Shown piece by piece: positions 50,719 through 60,120 of a DNA stretch of 64,000 nt (positions are counted from its first letter, which is position 1; each line of letters opens with the position of its first letter). The DNA is from Streptomyces inhibens (GTDB lineage Bacteria; Actinomycetota; Actinomycetes; Streptomycetales; Streptomycetaceae): contig NZ_QUAC01000127.1 in assembly GCF_003389455.1 (NCBI RefSeq), positions 28,757-92,756 of the forward strand, read 5' to 3'. Position numbers and translations under genes: made by a program. Under the pieces are notes generated by a model. That model ran no database searches, was not told where the DNA came from, and was given only the letters and a program-made list of their open reading frames with translations.

Positions 50719-51126
50719 ATCGGCAACGGGGCACGCCGCGGCACCCTCATCAAGGGCGGTACGCACCTGGAGGGCATCGGCAGGGTCACCGTCGTCGTCT
50801 TCGACAAGACGGGCACCCTCACCTTCGGGCGGCCGCTGGTCACCAGCGTGGTCTCGCTGAGCGCCGGCTGCACCGCCGACGAGGTGCTGAGCCTGGCCGC
50901 CTCCGGCGAGCTGCACGCCCGCCATCCGTTGGCCCAGGCCATCGTCGCCCGCACCGAGGAACGCCACCTCCAAGTCCCCGTCCACCAGACCTGCGAGGTC
51001 GTCCTCGGCGTGGGCATGCGCGCAGAACTGGACGATACGCGGCTGCTCGTCGACAGCCCCGCCTTGCTGGTCTCCGTCCAGCCGGGTGACTTGGCTTGGG
51101 GCCTCGAACGAGGGCCGGGCCCGTAA
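50719..51126 (+). pseudogene. Heavy-metal P1B-type ATPase fragment
   Basis: Contains the phosphorylation motif VVVFDKTGTLTFGRPLV and part of the actuator/nucleotide region (IGNGARRGTLIKGGTHLE, LAASGELHARHPLAQAIVART). It ends with unrelated tail residues at 51126. The membrane helices and the remaining nucleotide domain are missing. It joins the hydrolase fragment on the same strand and abuts the convergent kdpB gene. Although both are P-type ATPases, this piece is a P1B (metal) type and is not kdpB. Confidence 0.75.
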
Positions 51127-51136
51127 CCGCCGCCCC

Positions 51137-53326
51137 TCAGCCCAGCCCGGGGATACCGGAGATCAGCAGATCGATGACTTTGATGCCGATGAACGGGGCT
51201 ACCAGGCCGCCGAGTCCATAGCGGGTGAGGTTGCGGCGCAGCAGGTCGTGGGCGGAGGAGGGGGTGTAGCGCACGCCGCGCAGGGCGAGCGGGATCAGCG
51301 CGATGATGATGAGCGCGTTGAAGATGATGGCGGAGGTGATCGCCGAGGTCGGACTGTGCAGCCCCATGATGTTCAGCGCCGCCAGGCCGGGGTAGGCCCC
51401 GGCGAACATGGCCGGGATGATCGCGAAGTACTTGGCGACGTCGTTGGTGATCGAGAAAGTTGTCAACGCGCCCCGGGTGATCAGGAGTTGCTTGCCGATC
51501 TCGACGATCTCGATGAGCTTGGTCGGGTTGGAGTCCAGGTCCACCATGTTCCCGGCCTCCTTGGCGGCCGAGGTACCGGTGTTCATGGCCACGCCCACGT
51601 CCGCCTGCGCCAGCGCGGGGGCGTCGTTCGTACCGTCACCGGTCATCGCGACGAGTTTGCCGCCCTCCTGTTCCTGTGTGATCAGGGCGAGTTTGTCCTC
51701 GGGCGTGGCTTCGGCGAGGTAGTCGTCCACGCCCGCCTCCTGGGCGATGGCCTTGGCCGTCAGCGCATTGTCGCCGGTGATCATCACCGTACGGATGCCC
51801 ATCCGCCGTAATTCGGCGAAGCGTTCGCGGATGCCGTCCTTGACGACGTCCTTGAGGTGGATGACGCCCAGGATCCGCGCCGCGTACCGGTCGTGCACCG
51901 CCACCAGCAGCGGGGTTCCGCCGGACGCGGCGATGGAGTCGGTGAACAGCCTTGCTTCGGCGGGCACTTCGCCGCCGCGCAGCGCCACCCAGTCGATGAC
52001 CTGGGCGGCCGCACCTTTGCGGATGGCGCAGCCCGCACCCCCGGACCAGCGCAGATTGACGCCGCTCATCCGGGTCTGCGCGCTGAACTCCACGTATTCG
52101 GTGTGTTGCAGTTCCCCCTCGGCCGGCTCACGCAGCCCGTACTTCTCCTTGGCGAGGACGACGATCGAGCGGCCCTCCGGGGTCTCGTCGGCCAGCGAGG
52201 AGAGCTGGGCGGTGTCCGCGAGCTGGAGTTCGTCGATGCCGGGCAGCGGGACGAAGGCGACCGCCTCGCGGTTGCCGAGGGTGATGGTGCCGGTCTTGTC
52301 GAGCAGCAGGGTGTTGATGTCGCCGGCCGCCTCGACCGCGCGGCCCGACATGGCCAGGACGTTGCGCTGGACGAGGCGGTCCATGCCGGCGATGCCGATC
52401 GCGGAGAGCAGTGCGCCGATCGTCGTGGGGATGAGCGTGACGAGCAGCGCGACCAGCACCGTCGTCGACTGGGTCGCGCCGGCGTAGGAGGCCATCGGCT
52501 GCACAGTGACCACGACCAGGATGAAGACGATGGTGAGCGCGGCGAGCAGGATGTGCAGCGCGATCTCGTTGGGAGTGCGCTGCCGGGTCGCGCCCTCGAC
52601 CAGGGCGATCATCCGGTCCAGGAAGGACTGCCCGGGGCGGGAGGTGACCCGTACGACGAGGCGGTCGGACAGCACCGTCGTGCCGCCGGTGACGCCCGAG
52701 CGGTCGCCACCCGACTCGCGGATGACCGGTGCCGATTCGCCGGTGACCGCCGACTCGTCGACCGCGGCGACACCGTCGACCACGTCTCCGTCGGCCGGGA
52801 TCACCTCGCCCGCCCCGACCAGCACGAAGTCGAACGGCTGCAGATCGGCGGCCGCGACGGACTCGGTCTCGGCGTCGCGGAGGTCGATGCCGACCCGCCA
52901 GTTGTTGCGCAGCCGCCGGGCGACGATGTCCGTGCGCGCCTTGCGCAACGAATCGGCCTGCGCCTTGCCGCGGCCCTCGGCGACCGCCTCCGCAAGGTTG
53001 GCGAAGATCACCGTCAGCCAGAGCCAGCCGCTGATCACCCACGCGAAGACGGACGGGCTGAGCAGCGCGGAGAGCGTGGTGAGGACGGAGCCGCAGGCCA
53101 CCACGAACAGCACGGGATTGCCGGCCAGCGCCCGCGGATGCAGCTTGCGCAGCGCGTCGGGGAAGGACGTCAGCAGCGCCCTCGGGTCGAACAGCCCGCC
53201 GGGCTCGCGCCGTCGCCGTCGTCGCCGTCGGCCCCCGTGCGACGGACCGTCCTGGGCAGGCGTGGATGCCGTCGGGTCCGTCGAGGTCGTCGGCGCCGTC
53301 GGAGCATGGGGCGGGGCGGGATACAT
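51137..53326 (-). CDS. kdpB: Potassium-transporting ATPase subunit B (KdpB), orphan
   Basis: Catalytic P-type ATPase subunit of the Kdp potassium uptake complex, 729 residues, integral in the membrane. The complete set is visible: TGES-type [12 protein letters not shown], phosphorylation site [16 protein letters not shown] near 343, [16 protein letters not shown], and the KdpB-specific [31 protein letters not shown] helix (here [17 protein letters not shown]). It is full length with a Pro/Arg-rich N-terminal extension ([14 protein letters not shown]). KdpB normally works with KdpA (ion channel subunit) and KdpC. Neither is seen upstream or downstream, so this protein has lost its partners here or uses ones elsewhere. 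The next genes relate to potassium. Confidence 0.93.
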   Translation of the reverse strand: MYPAPPHAPTAPTTSTDPTASTPAQDGPSHGGRRRRRRRREPGGLFDPRALLTSFPDALRKLHPRALAGNPVLFVVACGSVLTTLSALLSPSVFAWVISGWLWLTVIFANLAEAVAEGRGKAQADSLRKARTDIVARRLRNNWRVGIDLRDAETESVAAADLQPFDFVLVGAGEVIPADGDVVDGVAAVDESAVTGESAPVIRESGGDRSGVTGGTTVLSDRLVVRVTSRPGQSFLDRMIALVEGATRQRTPNEIALHILLAALTIVFILVVVTVQPMASYAGATQSTTVLVALLVTLIPTTIGALLSAIGIAGMDRLVQRNVLAMSGRAVEAAGDINTLLLDKTGTITLGNREAVAFVPLPGIDELQLADTAQLSSLADETPEGRSIVVLAKEKYGLREPAEGELQHTEYVEFSAQTRMSGVNLRWSGGAGCAIRKGAAAQVIDWVALRGGEVPAEARLFTDSIAASGGTPLLVAVHDRYAARILGVIHLKDVVKDGIRERFAELRRMGIRTVMITGDNALTAKAIAQEAGVDDYLAEATPEDKLALITQEQEGGKLVAMTGDGTNDAPALAQADVGVAMNTGTSAAKEAGNMVDLDSNPTKLIEIVEIGKQLLITRGALTTFSITNDVAKYFAIIPAMFAGAYPGLAALNIMGLHSPTSAITSAIIFNALIIIALIPLALRGVRYTPSSAHDLLRRNLTRYGLGGLVAPFIGIKVIDLLISGIPGLG

Positions 53327-53847
53327 GGGGAAACCTTCTGGGAGACCGGCCCCCTACCGGGCCGGGCGGTTTGATGGCTTGGTGCCAGGTTGTGGGCAGG
53401 TCGTGGCCAGGTGGTGGTCTGGTGGCCGGGCGTTCGATGGGCGAACCGGGCTGATCGGGAACCGCCAGGGGCAGGCGAGCTCGTTCTCCGGCAGCCGCGG
53501 CCGAATCTACGGCTCAGCGGCCGGGCAGATGCCCCGGTGCACAGCGGATTTGCGGCTCTCTTACGGGCGGCCCGCGCCCCGCGTCACGAGGGCGTCAACA
53601 GCGCCGCCATGGGCGTCAACAGCGCATCAATGCAGGCCCGACGCGGGCGCGCCGGACGCAGAATCGTGAGTACGGGGGCAGGCGACCACCCGTGCTGTGC
53701 CCAGGGAGGGTGAGTGGTCACCGCCGCCGGAACAGTGCGCAGTACCGAAGCGGGGGTCTGAGCCGCCGCCGAGTCACGACGCGGAGGCGTCGCGAGCCGT
53801 GCCGCCCTGCCCCTCGCCCTGCGCCTGCCGAGCCAGGGAGGTGGCGC
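53327..53847. other. Gap upstream of kdpB
   Basis: About 520 bases where kdpA would be expected in a canonical operon; no KdpA-like frame exists. It contains two copies of GGGCGTCAACAGCGC at 53590-53604 and 53611-53625, spaced 21 bases apart. The region must hold promoters for both divergent units. Confidence 0.5.
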
Positions 53848-54606
53848 ATGACCGGATACGAATACCCGCCGCGGGACCGGATCGCCTTGCTCGCCGCGCT
53901 CGCGAGCCCGTTCCTGGTCGCGCTCGCGCTCGTGCCCTTCCGTACGGACCTGTCGAACACCAACGCGGCCCTCGTCCTGGTCGTGGTGGTGGTCGCCGTC
54001 GCGGCCGTGGGCAGCCGGACGGCGGGCGCGCTCGCGGCGCTGTCGGCCGCGGCATGGTTCGACTTCTTCCTCACCCGCCCGTACCAGCGGTTCACCATCA
54101 CGGACCCGGCCGACGTCGAGACCGCCGTGCTGCTCCTGATCGTCGGGCTGGCCGTCTCGCAGCTGGCCGCCAGGGCGCGGCGGCTGAAGGTGATCACGGT
54201 GACGAACGCAGAGTATTTGTCGCGCGTCCACGACACGGCCGCACTGGCCCAGGTCGCGACCTCGGGCGACGCCGTGGTCGACCACGTACGGCATGAGCTG
54301 GTCGAACTGCTGCGGCTGCGCGGCTGCCGGTTCGAGTACGGCACCCTGCTGGGGCAGCCGCCGCGTCTGGAGCAGGACGGCGGCGTGTCCGTCGGCCACC
54401 GGCGGTGGGACCTCGTTCGCGCCGGCTGGCCGGCAGGGGAGATCGAACTGCGGGTGAGCGGCGCCGGCCGCTACTACGGCAGATTCCTGCTTGACCCCCT
54501 TCCGGGCCCCGTGCCCTCGCTGCCCGCACGCCTCGTCGCGGTGACCCTCGCCGGCCAAGCGGGCGCGGCACTCGACACGGCCGGGCCGATGGTGAAGGAC
54601 GGCTGA
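53848..54606 (+). CDS. DUF4118 membrane protein (KdpD-like sensor part without kinase)
   Basis: Membrane protein of 252 residues. It begins with four closely packed helices (IALLAALASPFLVALALV, NAALVLVVVVVAVAAVG, AGALAALSAAAWFDFFLT, TAVLLLIVGLAVSQLAARA). The FDFFLTRPYQRFTITDPAD segment is the hallmark of the DUF4118 domain of KdpD. A GAF-like soluble tail follows (AEYLSRVHDTAALAQVATSGD to about 240) without HisKA or HATPase. It may sense potassium or turgor for a separate partner. ATG 53848 follows GGGAGGTGGC. It lies upstream of the channel-like and KimA-like genes, giving a potassium-themed group. Confidence 0.82.
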   Translation: MTGYEYPPRDRIALLAALASPFLVALALVPFRTDLSNTNAALVLVVVVVAVAAVGSRTAGALAALSAAAWFDFFLTRPYQRFTITDPADVETAVLLLIVGLAVSQLAARARRLKVITVTNAEYLSRVHDTAALAQVATSGDAVVDHVRHELVELLRLRGCRFEYGTLLGQPPRLEQDGGVSVGHRRWDLVRAGWPAGEIELRVSGAGRYYGRFLLDPLPGPVPSLPARLVAVTLAGQAGAALDTAGPMVKDG

Positions 54607-54769
54607 CACCCACCGCGAAGCAACCGCGCCCTGCACAGACACCGGAGAGCCCGCGACCCAACCCATGCGCACACAGACACACCTGCGCACGTACGCGCAT
54701 ACGCAATCTTGACGCCGAACTCGTGTGCGACGCGGAACCGAACACCCCCACCCCGGCACTCTTGACGGT

Positions 54770-56863
54770 GTGACATCAACTCTCCACCTTCGTACGGGAC
54801 TTGGGCAGCGCTCCCAGCACATGGTGATCTGCGGCGACGACGGGCTCGCGCACCGGCTCGCCGTGACCTTGGACGCCGTGTGCGGCGAGGCCGTCACCGT
54901 CGTGCTGCCCTCCCGGCGCGAGGGACACGCGCCGGAGATCGCCGCCCTGCACCGTGATCCGCACTCGCCGATCGAACTGCTGGTGGCCGCGCGCCCGGAC
55001 GAACAGACGCTGCGCGCCGCCGGGGTGGAGCGGGCCGCCGCGCTCGCCCTGACCTACCGAGACGACCAGGTCAATATGACCGCCGCACTGCTGGCCCGCA
55101 GTCTCAACCCGTCCATACGCCTGGTCATCCGGATGTTCCACCGCGAGCGCGGCCACCACCTCGAACGCCTCCTGGACCGGGCCGTGGCGGCGCTCGGCCG
55201 GAGCGACGACGCCTCGTTGGACATGTCCACCACCGTGCTGTCCGACACCGATACCGCGGTCCCCGAGCTGGTGGCCGCCGCGGCGGTCGGTCAGGGACAC
55301 ACCCTCCAGGTCGAGGGCCAGGTCTTCCGCGGTGTCGTCCGCCCAGCCCGCACACCGCCCCAACCCGCCGACCTGGCCACCCTGGCCGTGCTCTCCGGCG
55401 CCCATCAGGACGACCCGGCGAGCGAGGACAGCGCCGAGACCCCCGGCGAGGAGGGCACCCAGCTGCTGCCCGACACGGTCACCTCGTACCACCGGCAGTT
55501 CACCCACGGCCGGCTGATGCTGGAGGAGGTCACTCACCACCACGCGCCCGACGCCCCCGCGCGTGGCCGCCGAGGCTCCGGGGCCTGGCTGCGGGACCGG
55601 CTGGCGCATCTGCCGTGGAAGGTGTTCCTCTCCCGCGAAGTCATCGCCGTCTTCGGGGCGCTGGCCGCGATCGTGGTGGCGCTGGCCGCCGCGACCGCGC
55701 TCGTCGAGCCCGGTCCACTGTGGAAGTCCGTCTACCTGCCGCTGCTCGACATCTTCACGATGGGCGACCCGGCGACGAACGAGTCCCCCGCCCGCCGGGT
55801 TCTCCAGCTCATCGCCGGATTCGTCGGCCTGGCCGTCCTGCCGCTCGTCGTGGCCGCGACCGTGAACGCCACCGAGGCATTCCGCGCCGCCTCGGTGGGG
55901 CAGCCGCCCGCCGCCGACCTGGCCGACCACATCGTGCTGGTCGGCCTCGGCAAGGTCGGCACCCGGGTACTGGCCCAACTGTGCACCACCGAGCACCAAG
56001 TGGTCGTTGTGGAACGCGATCCGCACGCCCGTGGCGTCGCCCTCGCCCGCGAGCTGGGTGTGCCCCTGCTGCTGGAGGACGCCTCCGCCCCCGGTGTCCT
56101 GGACCGGGCCCGTATCCGCCAGAGCAAGTCACTGCTGGTGCTCACCCGCGACGACGGCGAGAACCTGGACATCGTGATGGCTGCCCGGGAGGCGAACCCC
56201 CAGGTACGAGTCGTGATGCGGCTCTACGACGACGACTTCGCCGCCACCGTCTCCCGCACCCTGCGCGCCTCCTACCCCGACGCCACCACCCGCAGCCGCA
56301 GCGTCTCTGCGCTGGCCGCGCCGTCCTTTGCAGCCGCCATGATGGGCCGTCATGTCCTGGGCGTCATGCCCGTCGAACGCGGCTCCCTCCTCTTCACCAC
56401 CGTCGATGTCGCCGGCCACCCGGAGCTGGAAGGCCGCTCCATCCACCAGGCCTTCCGCCAGCACCAATGGCGCGTCCTGGCCGTAGGCGCCGTGGCCCCG
56501 CCATCGTCCGCCACCTCGACCGACACACTCGGCGGCCTCCACCTCGACCGCCCCGGCTTCGACTGGCGCCCACCACACGGCCGGATCCTGCGTGCGGGCG
56601 ACCGCGTGGTCCTGGCGTCGACCCGGCGCGGCCTGGACTTTCTACTGACGGGGGGGTGCAGCCTCATCCGACGGAACCGGGCACCTGAGGGGCCGCGACG
56701 CAACGGACCGCACCGTACATCGCCTGCCCGCGAGCTGAGCCAAAGTCCTTTTTCGGCCACGCCAAAGCCATCCCCCGCGCTGACGTGCCCTTACGCTCGC
56801 CCGCGTGGCCAAAATCGTGGATGCAGTCAAGCGGATACTGATCGGCCGGGCGCTGCCCAGTGA
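54770..56863 (+). CDS. Two-helix ion-channel-like protein with two RCK/TrkA-N domains
   Basis: About 697 residues. An N-terminal RCK-like domain (HMVICGDDGLAHRLAVTLD and NMTAALLARSLNPSIRLVIRM) is followed by a charged linker. Two transmembrane helices come next (VIAVFGALAAIVVALAAATAL, LIAGFVGLAVLPLVVAATVN) bracketing SVYLPLLDIFTMGDP. A second TrkA-N domain (DHIVLVGLGKVGTRVLAQL, DASAPGVLDRARIRQSKSLLVLT) follows. The pore loop lacks TVGYG; only T-M-G-D is present, so selectivity is unclear. The arrangement is similar to CASTOR/POLLUX-like channels. GTG 54770 is my start; ATG 54821 is possible. The last about 60 residues overlap the KimA gene and follow a G7 run at 56650-56656. A one-base slip there would end the protein naturally at 56688. 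Confidence 0.8.
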   Translation: MTSTLHLRTGLGQRSQHMVICGDDGLAHRLAVTLDAVCGEAVTVVLPSRREGHAPEIAALHRDPHSPIELLVAARPDEQTLRAAGVERAAALALTYRDDQVNMTAALLARSLNPSIRLVIRMFHRERGHHLERLLDRAVAALGRSDDASLDMSTTVLSDTDTAVPELVAAAAVGQGHTLQVEGQVFRGVVRPARTPPQPADLATLAVLSGAHQDDPASEDSAETPGEEGTQLLPDTVTSYHRQFTHGRLMLEEVTHHHAPDAPARGRRGSGAWLRDRLAHLPWKVFLSREVIAVFGALAAIVVALAAATALVEPGPLWKSVYLPLLDIFTMGDPATNESPARRVLQLIAGFVGLAVLPLVVAATVNATEAFRAASVGQPPAADLADHIVLVGLGKVGTRVLAQLCTTEHQVVVVERDPHARGVALARELGVPLLLEDASAPGVLDRARIRQSKSLLVLTRDDGENLDIVMAAREANPQVRVVMRLYDDDFAATVSRTLRASYPDATTRSRSVSALAAPSFAAAMMGRHVLGVMPVERGSLLFTTVDVAGHPELEGRSIHQAFRQHQWRVLAVGAVAPPSSATSTDTLGGLHLDRPGFDWRPPHGRILRAGDRVVLASTRRGLDFLLTGGCSLIRRNRAPEGPRRNGPHRTSPARELSQSPFSATPKPSPALTCPYARPRGQNRGCSQADTDRPGAAQ

Positions 56864-58874
56864 AGGGCTCCACGAGACCCTGCTGCCCAAACGGCTGGCA
56901 CTGCCGATCTTCGCCTCCGACCCGCTGTCGTCCGTCGCGTACGCCACGCAGGAAATCCTGCTGGTGCTGACGCTGGCCGGCCTGACCTATCTGCATCTGG
57001 CCACCTGGGCGGCGGTCGCAGTGGTGTGCCTGCTGGCCGTGGTGGTGCTGTCCTACCGTCAGGTCGTGTACGCCTACCCGTCGGGCGGCGGCTCGTACGA
57101 GGTCGTCTCCACCAACCTCGGACCGTCGGCGGGACTGGTGGTCGCCGCGTCCCTGCTGGTCGACTACGTGATGACGGTCGCGGTCTCGGTGGCGTCCGGT
57201 GTGGACAACATCATCTCCGCGTTTCCGTCGATCAACGAGTACCGGACGGTGATGGCGGTCGCGTTCGTCGCGCTGCTCGCGACGGTGAACCTGCGCGGTA
57301 TGCGCGAATCGGGGCGCGCATTCGCGGCTCCCACCTATCTGTTCATCGCCGGGGTGCTCATCATGTCCGCCACGGGGCTGTTCCGCTGGATCGTCGGCGA
57401 CGCCCCGGTGGCCGAATCCGCCGCGTACGGCATCGAGCCGGCCCCTGGGGACGCCCACCTGGCCGGTCTTGCCCTCTTGATGCTGGGACTGCGCGCGTTC
57501 TCCAGCGGCTGTACGGCGCTGACGGGCGTCGAGGCCATCTCCAACGGCGTCCCGGCCTTCCGCAAACCCAAGTCGAAGAACGCCGCGAGCACGATGAGCG
57601 CAATGGGCCTGACCGCGATCCTGATGTTCTCCGGCATCACCGCCCTCGCGCTGATCGCGAACGTCCACATCACCGACGACACCTGCCGCCTCACCGGCTT
57701 CACCGGCAACTGCGAGACCACACCCCAGCGGACGGTCATCGCCCAGCTCGCCGCCGCGATCTTCGGCGGCCCCCAAAGCGTCGGGTTCTTCTACATCCAG
57801 GCCGCCACCGCCCTGGTCCTCGTCCTGGCGGCCAACACCGCCTTCAACGGCTTCCCTCTCCTGGCGTCCATCCTGGCCCAGCACCGCTACCTGCCGCGCC
57901 AGCTCCACACCCGCGGCGACCGACTGGCCTTCTCCAACGGCATCGTCGCCCTCGCCGTGGTCGCCGGCGCCCTGCTGTGGGCGTTCCACGCCTCCGTCAC
58001 CAACCTCATCCACCTCTACATCCTCGGTGTCTTCACCTCCTTCACGCTCTCCCAGACCGGCATGGTCCGGCACTGGAACCGCGTCCTGCGTGCCGAGCCG
58101 GATGCGGCCCGGCGCCGGCGCCACCACATCGCCCGCGTCATCAACGCCGTGGGCGCCGTGGTCACCGGCCTGGTGCTGGTCATCGTGCTGCTGACGAAGT
58201 TCACCCAGGGCGCCTATCTCGCGGTGATCGCGGCCGTCGTCCTGTGGCTGATGATGCGTGGCATCCGACGGCACTACGACCTCACCGCGGCCGAACTCGC
58301 TGTCGCCGACCCGCGGGCCGAGATCGTGCTGCCCTCCCGCATCCATGCCGTCGTCCTGGTATCCAAGATCCACAAACCCACGCTGCGAGCTCTGGCGTAT
58401 GCCCGCGCCACCCACCCCGACGTCCTGGAAGCCCTCACCGTCGCCGTCGACCGCGACGAGGTCCAGGACCTGCAAACGCAGTGGGATGCGGCCGGCTTCG
58501 AAACGCCGTTGAAGACGCTGGCCTCCCCTTACCGTGAGGTCACCCGCCCGGTCGTCGAGTACGTACGTTCCATCGGCCGCACCAGCCCCCGCGACGTGAT
58601 CAGCGTCTTCATCCCCGAATATGTCGTCGGGCGCTGGTGGGAGAACCTCCTGCACAACCAGTCCGCCCTCTGGCTCAAGAGCCGATTGCTCTTCGCCCCG
58701 GGCGTCATGGTCACCAGCGTCCCCTGGCAACTCAGCTCCTCCGAACGCAGACCCCCGCGCCCCAGCGTCCGCGCCCCGGGTTCCGTCCGCCGCGGCGAGC
58801 CCGCCCTGACACCCTGGACGACGAAGGACAGCCGCGGACCGGGGTTGGACTCGCCGCCAGGACCGGAAAGGTGA
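56805..58874 (+). CDS. kimA: KimA-like APC-superfamily potassium transporter
   Basis: Membrane transporter of 689 residues in the APC superfamily. PIFASDPLSSVAYATQEILL, YRQVVYAYPSGGGSYEVVS and LVDYVMTVAVSVASG are typical of KimA, a proton-coupled potassium importer in Bacillus. About twelve helices run to about 470. A cytosolic domain (HAVVLVSKIHKPTLRALAYARATHPDV, DVISVFIPEYVVGRWWENLLHNQ) follows, as in KimA. In Bacillus, KimA expression and activity are controlled by c-di-AMP; no ydaO-type riboswitch was recognised here. GTG 56805 overlaps the preceding gene by 59 bases, showing close coupling. The tail is a short Arg/Pro-rich extension. KimA is a reasonable assignment from the sequence type, not proven. 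Confidence 0.8.
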   Translation: MAKIVDAVKRILIGRALPSEGLHETLLPKRLALPIFASDPLSSVAYATQEILLVLTLAGLTYLHLATWAAVAVVCLLAVVVLSYRQVVYAYPSGGGSYEVVSTNLGPSAGLVVAASLLVDYVMTVAVSVASGVDNIISAFPSINEYRTVMAVAFVALLATVNLRGMRESGRAFAAPTYLFIAGVLIMSATGLFRWIVGDAPVAESAAYGIEPAPGDAHLAGLALLMLGLRAFSSGCTALTGVEAISNGVPAFRKPKSKNAASTMSAMGLTAILMFSGITALALIANVHITDDTCRLTGFTGNCETTPQRTVIAQLAAAIFGGPQSVGFFYIQAATALVLVLAANTAFNGFPLLASILAQHRYLPRQLHTRGDRLAFSNGIVALAVVAGALLWAFHASVTNLIHLYILGVFTSFTLSQTGMVRHWNRVLRAEPDAARRRRHHIARVINAVGAVVTGLVLVIVLLTKFTQGAYLAVIAAVVLWLMMRGIRRHYDLTAAELAVADPRAEIVLPSRIHAVVLVSKIHKPTLRALAYARATHPDVLEALTVAVDRDEVQDLQTQWDAAGFETPLKTLASPYREVTRPVVEYVRSIGRTSPRDVISVFIPEYVVGRWWENLLHNQSALWLKSRLLFAPGVMVTSVPWQLSSSERRPPRPSVRAPGSVRRGEPALTPWTTKDSRGPGLDSPPGPER

Positions 58875-58952
58875 TGAGGGGAGCTGAACGGCGATGAGGG
58901 CGGACGTCCCACCAGCGTGAGAGCGTGAAACGTCGACGAAGGAGCAGGGCGT

Positions 58953-59312
58953 ATGAGCGGTATCTACCGTGACCGATGGATCGAGTGCACGTCCGACTCC
59001 GTCCGGATTCGCGCCTACTACTTCCCCTGGGGGACCAAGACGATCCCGTACCGCTCACTACGCTCGGTCCGCTCCGTGGAGATGGGCCTCTTCAGCGGGC
59101 AGGCGCGCATCTGGGGGACCGCGAACCCGCGCTACTGGGCGAGCCTGGACCCGGGACGTCCCTCGAAGAAGGTCGGGCTGATCCTCGACCTCGGACGGTT
59201 CGTCCACCCGTTCATCACCCCGGACGACCCCGAAGCCGTGGAAGCCGTCATCCGGGAGCGTGCGAATCTCGGCCCAACGGACGATGACAGCACCCGAGGC
59301 CCCGCCCTCTGA
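58953..59312 (+). CDS. Small bacterial PH-domain-like protein
   Basis: Cytoplasmic protein of 119 residues. The segment DRWIECTSDSVRIRAYYFPWGTKTIPYRSLRSVRSVEM looks like the first strands of a bacterial PH-like domain. RPSKKVGLILDLGRFVHPFITPDDPEAVEAVIRERA follows with the ending helix. Such proteins are adaptors or unknown. ATG 58953 follows AAGGAG at 58939-58944. It may share a transcript with the KimA-like gene 78 bases upstream. It ends before the bidirectional hairpin. Confidence 0.7.
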   Translation: MSGIYRDRWIECTSDSVRIRAYYFPWGTKTIPYRSLRSVRSVEMGLFSGQARIWGTANPRYWASLDPGRPSKKVGLILDLGRFVHPFITPDDPEAVEAVIRERANLGPTDDDSTRGPAL

Positions 59313-59344
59313 GTTGCTGAGCGCCTCGGCCGGCCCGACGCCGG

Positions 59345-59381
59345 CTGGCCCGGGTCGCGACGGCATCGCGACCCGGGCCAG
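59345..59381. terminator. Perfect 16-bp hairpin, bidirectional terminator
   Basis: CTGGCCCGGGTCGCGA at 59345-59360 pairs completely with 59366-59381 over a CGGCA loop. It sits between the convergent ends at 59312 and 59413. Confidence 0.88.
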
Positions 59382-59412
59382 GGCATGACGAAACTGAGGT
59401 GCGGTGCGGGGA

Positions 59413-60120
59413 TCAGCTGTTGAGGCTGGTGTGGTTCCACCAGGCCTGGCGGCCGACCGTGAAGTCGATCGTCGTGCCGGTCCCGTTGATCTTGCCCTGG
59501 TACTGCTGCCCCTTCTTCAGCGGGCTCTCGATCAGCTTGTCGTGGGCGTCCTGGATCGAGTCGATGATGAGGGTCGGGACCTTCTTCAGCGTCGCCGCGT
59601 CGATGGCCTGCTTGGTGGCGATGGTGATGGCCTCGTCCCAGTTCGGGCGTGCCGCGATCTGGTGCGCGATGTGGATCTCGTCGCCCTCACCGAAGATCAG
59701 GTAGGTGAGGTACTCGGGGTAGGGCAGATTTCCGAGCTTGCGGAAGGAGATGACGTCTTCCTTCTTGCACTCCACCGTGGTCTCGGCCGTCGTCATCTGC
59801 TCGAACTTCCGCTCGCCGTTCGGCTGAACGATGACCCGCTCCAGATGGACCCTGAACTCCTTGCCGTGCTGCAGCTCCGGGAGCTCGAAGTGGTGCGGGC
59901 AGCGCAGCGAGTAGAAGACCCGCTCGTTCTCGTGCTGCGCCAGATCCTTCAGGTACATCTCACGCAGTTCGCCGTTGTCCTTGATGGTGAAGGTGAACAC
60001 CGCCTGGTAGTTGTGGCCGGACTGCTCGTTGAACAGCGCCAGGTGGTAGAAGAACAGCTTCTTCTTGCCCAGCATCAGGAAGCGGTGGATGTGCTCGTGG
60101 GCGGAGTCGGGGGTGGTCAT
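59413..60120 (-). CDS. Third protein of the LodA/LodB-like operon, unknown function
   Basis: Soluble protein of 235 residues; I recognise no family. It begins MTTPDSAHEHIHRFLMLGKKKLFFYHLALF. It contains ERVFYSLRCPHHFELPELQHG, VECKKEDVISFRKLGN, YPEYLTYLIFGEGDEIHIAHQ and a C-terminal SPLKKGQQYQGKINGTGTTIDF, mostly beta-rich with few Cys. There is no signal peptide. ATG 60120 overlaps the flavoprotein stop by four bases, so it is translated with the enzyme pair. It may be an assembly factor, substrate carrier or co-enzyme of the oxidase. Standard LodA/LodB pairs are not known to me to need a third protein. Confidence 0.7.
   Translation of the reverse strand: MTTPDSAHEHIHRFLMLGKKKLFFYHLALFNEQSGHNYQAVFTFTIKDNGELREMYLKDLAQHENERVFYSLRCPHHFELPELQHGKEFRVHLERVIVQPNGERKFEQMTTAETTVECKKEDVISFRKLGNLPYPEYLTYLIFGEGDEIHIAHQIAARPNWDEAITIATKQAIDAATLKKVPTLIIDSIQDAHDKLIESPLKKGQQYQGKINGTGTTIDFTVGRQAWWNHTSLNS

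Noticed and set aside
51857..53374. 505-codon plus-strand frame opposite kdpB
   Set aside because: It is the antisense shadow of a full KdpB with all P-type motifs.
54607..54769. Possible ydaO/kimA-type c-di-AMP riboswitch upstream of the channel-like and KimA-like genes
   Set aside because: No conserved riboswitch core seen; the KimA-like start overlaps the previous gene, leaving no leader.
56664..58730. 688-codon minus-strand frame opposite the KimA-like gene
   Set aside because: Charged, Gly/Asp/His-rich sequence with no domain; the plus strand encodes a clear twelve-helix transporter.
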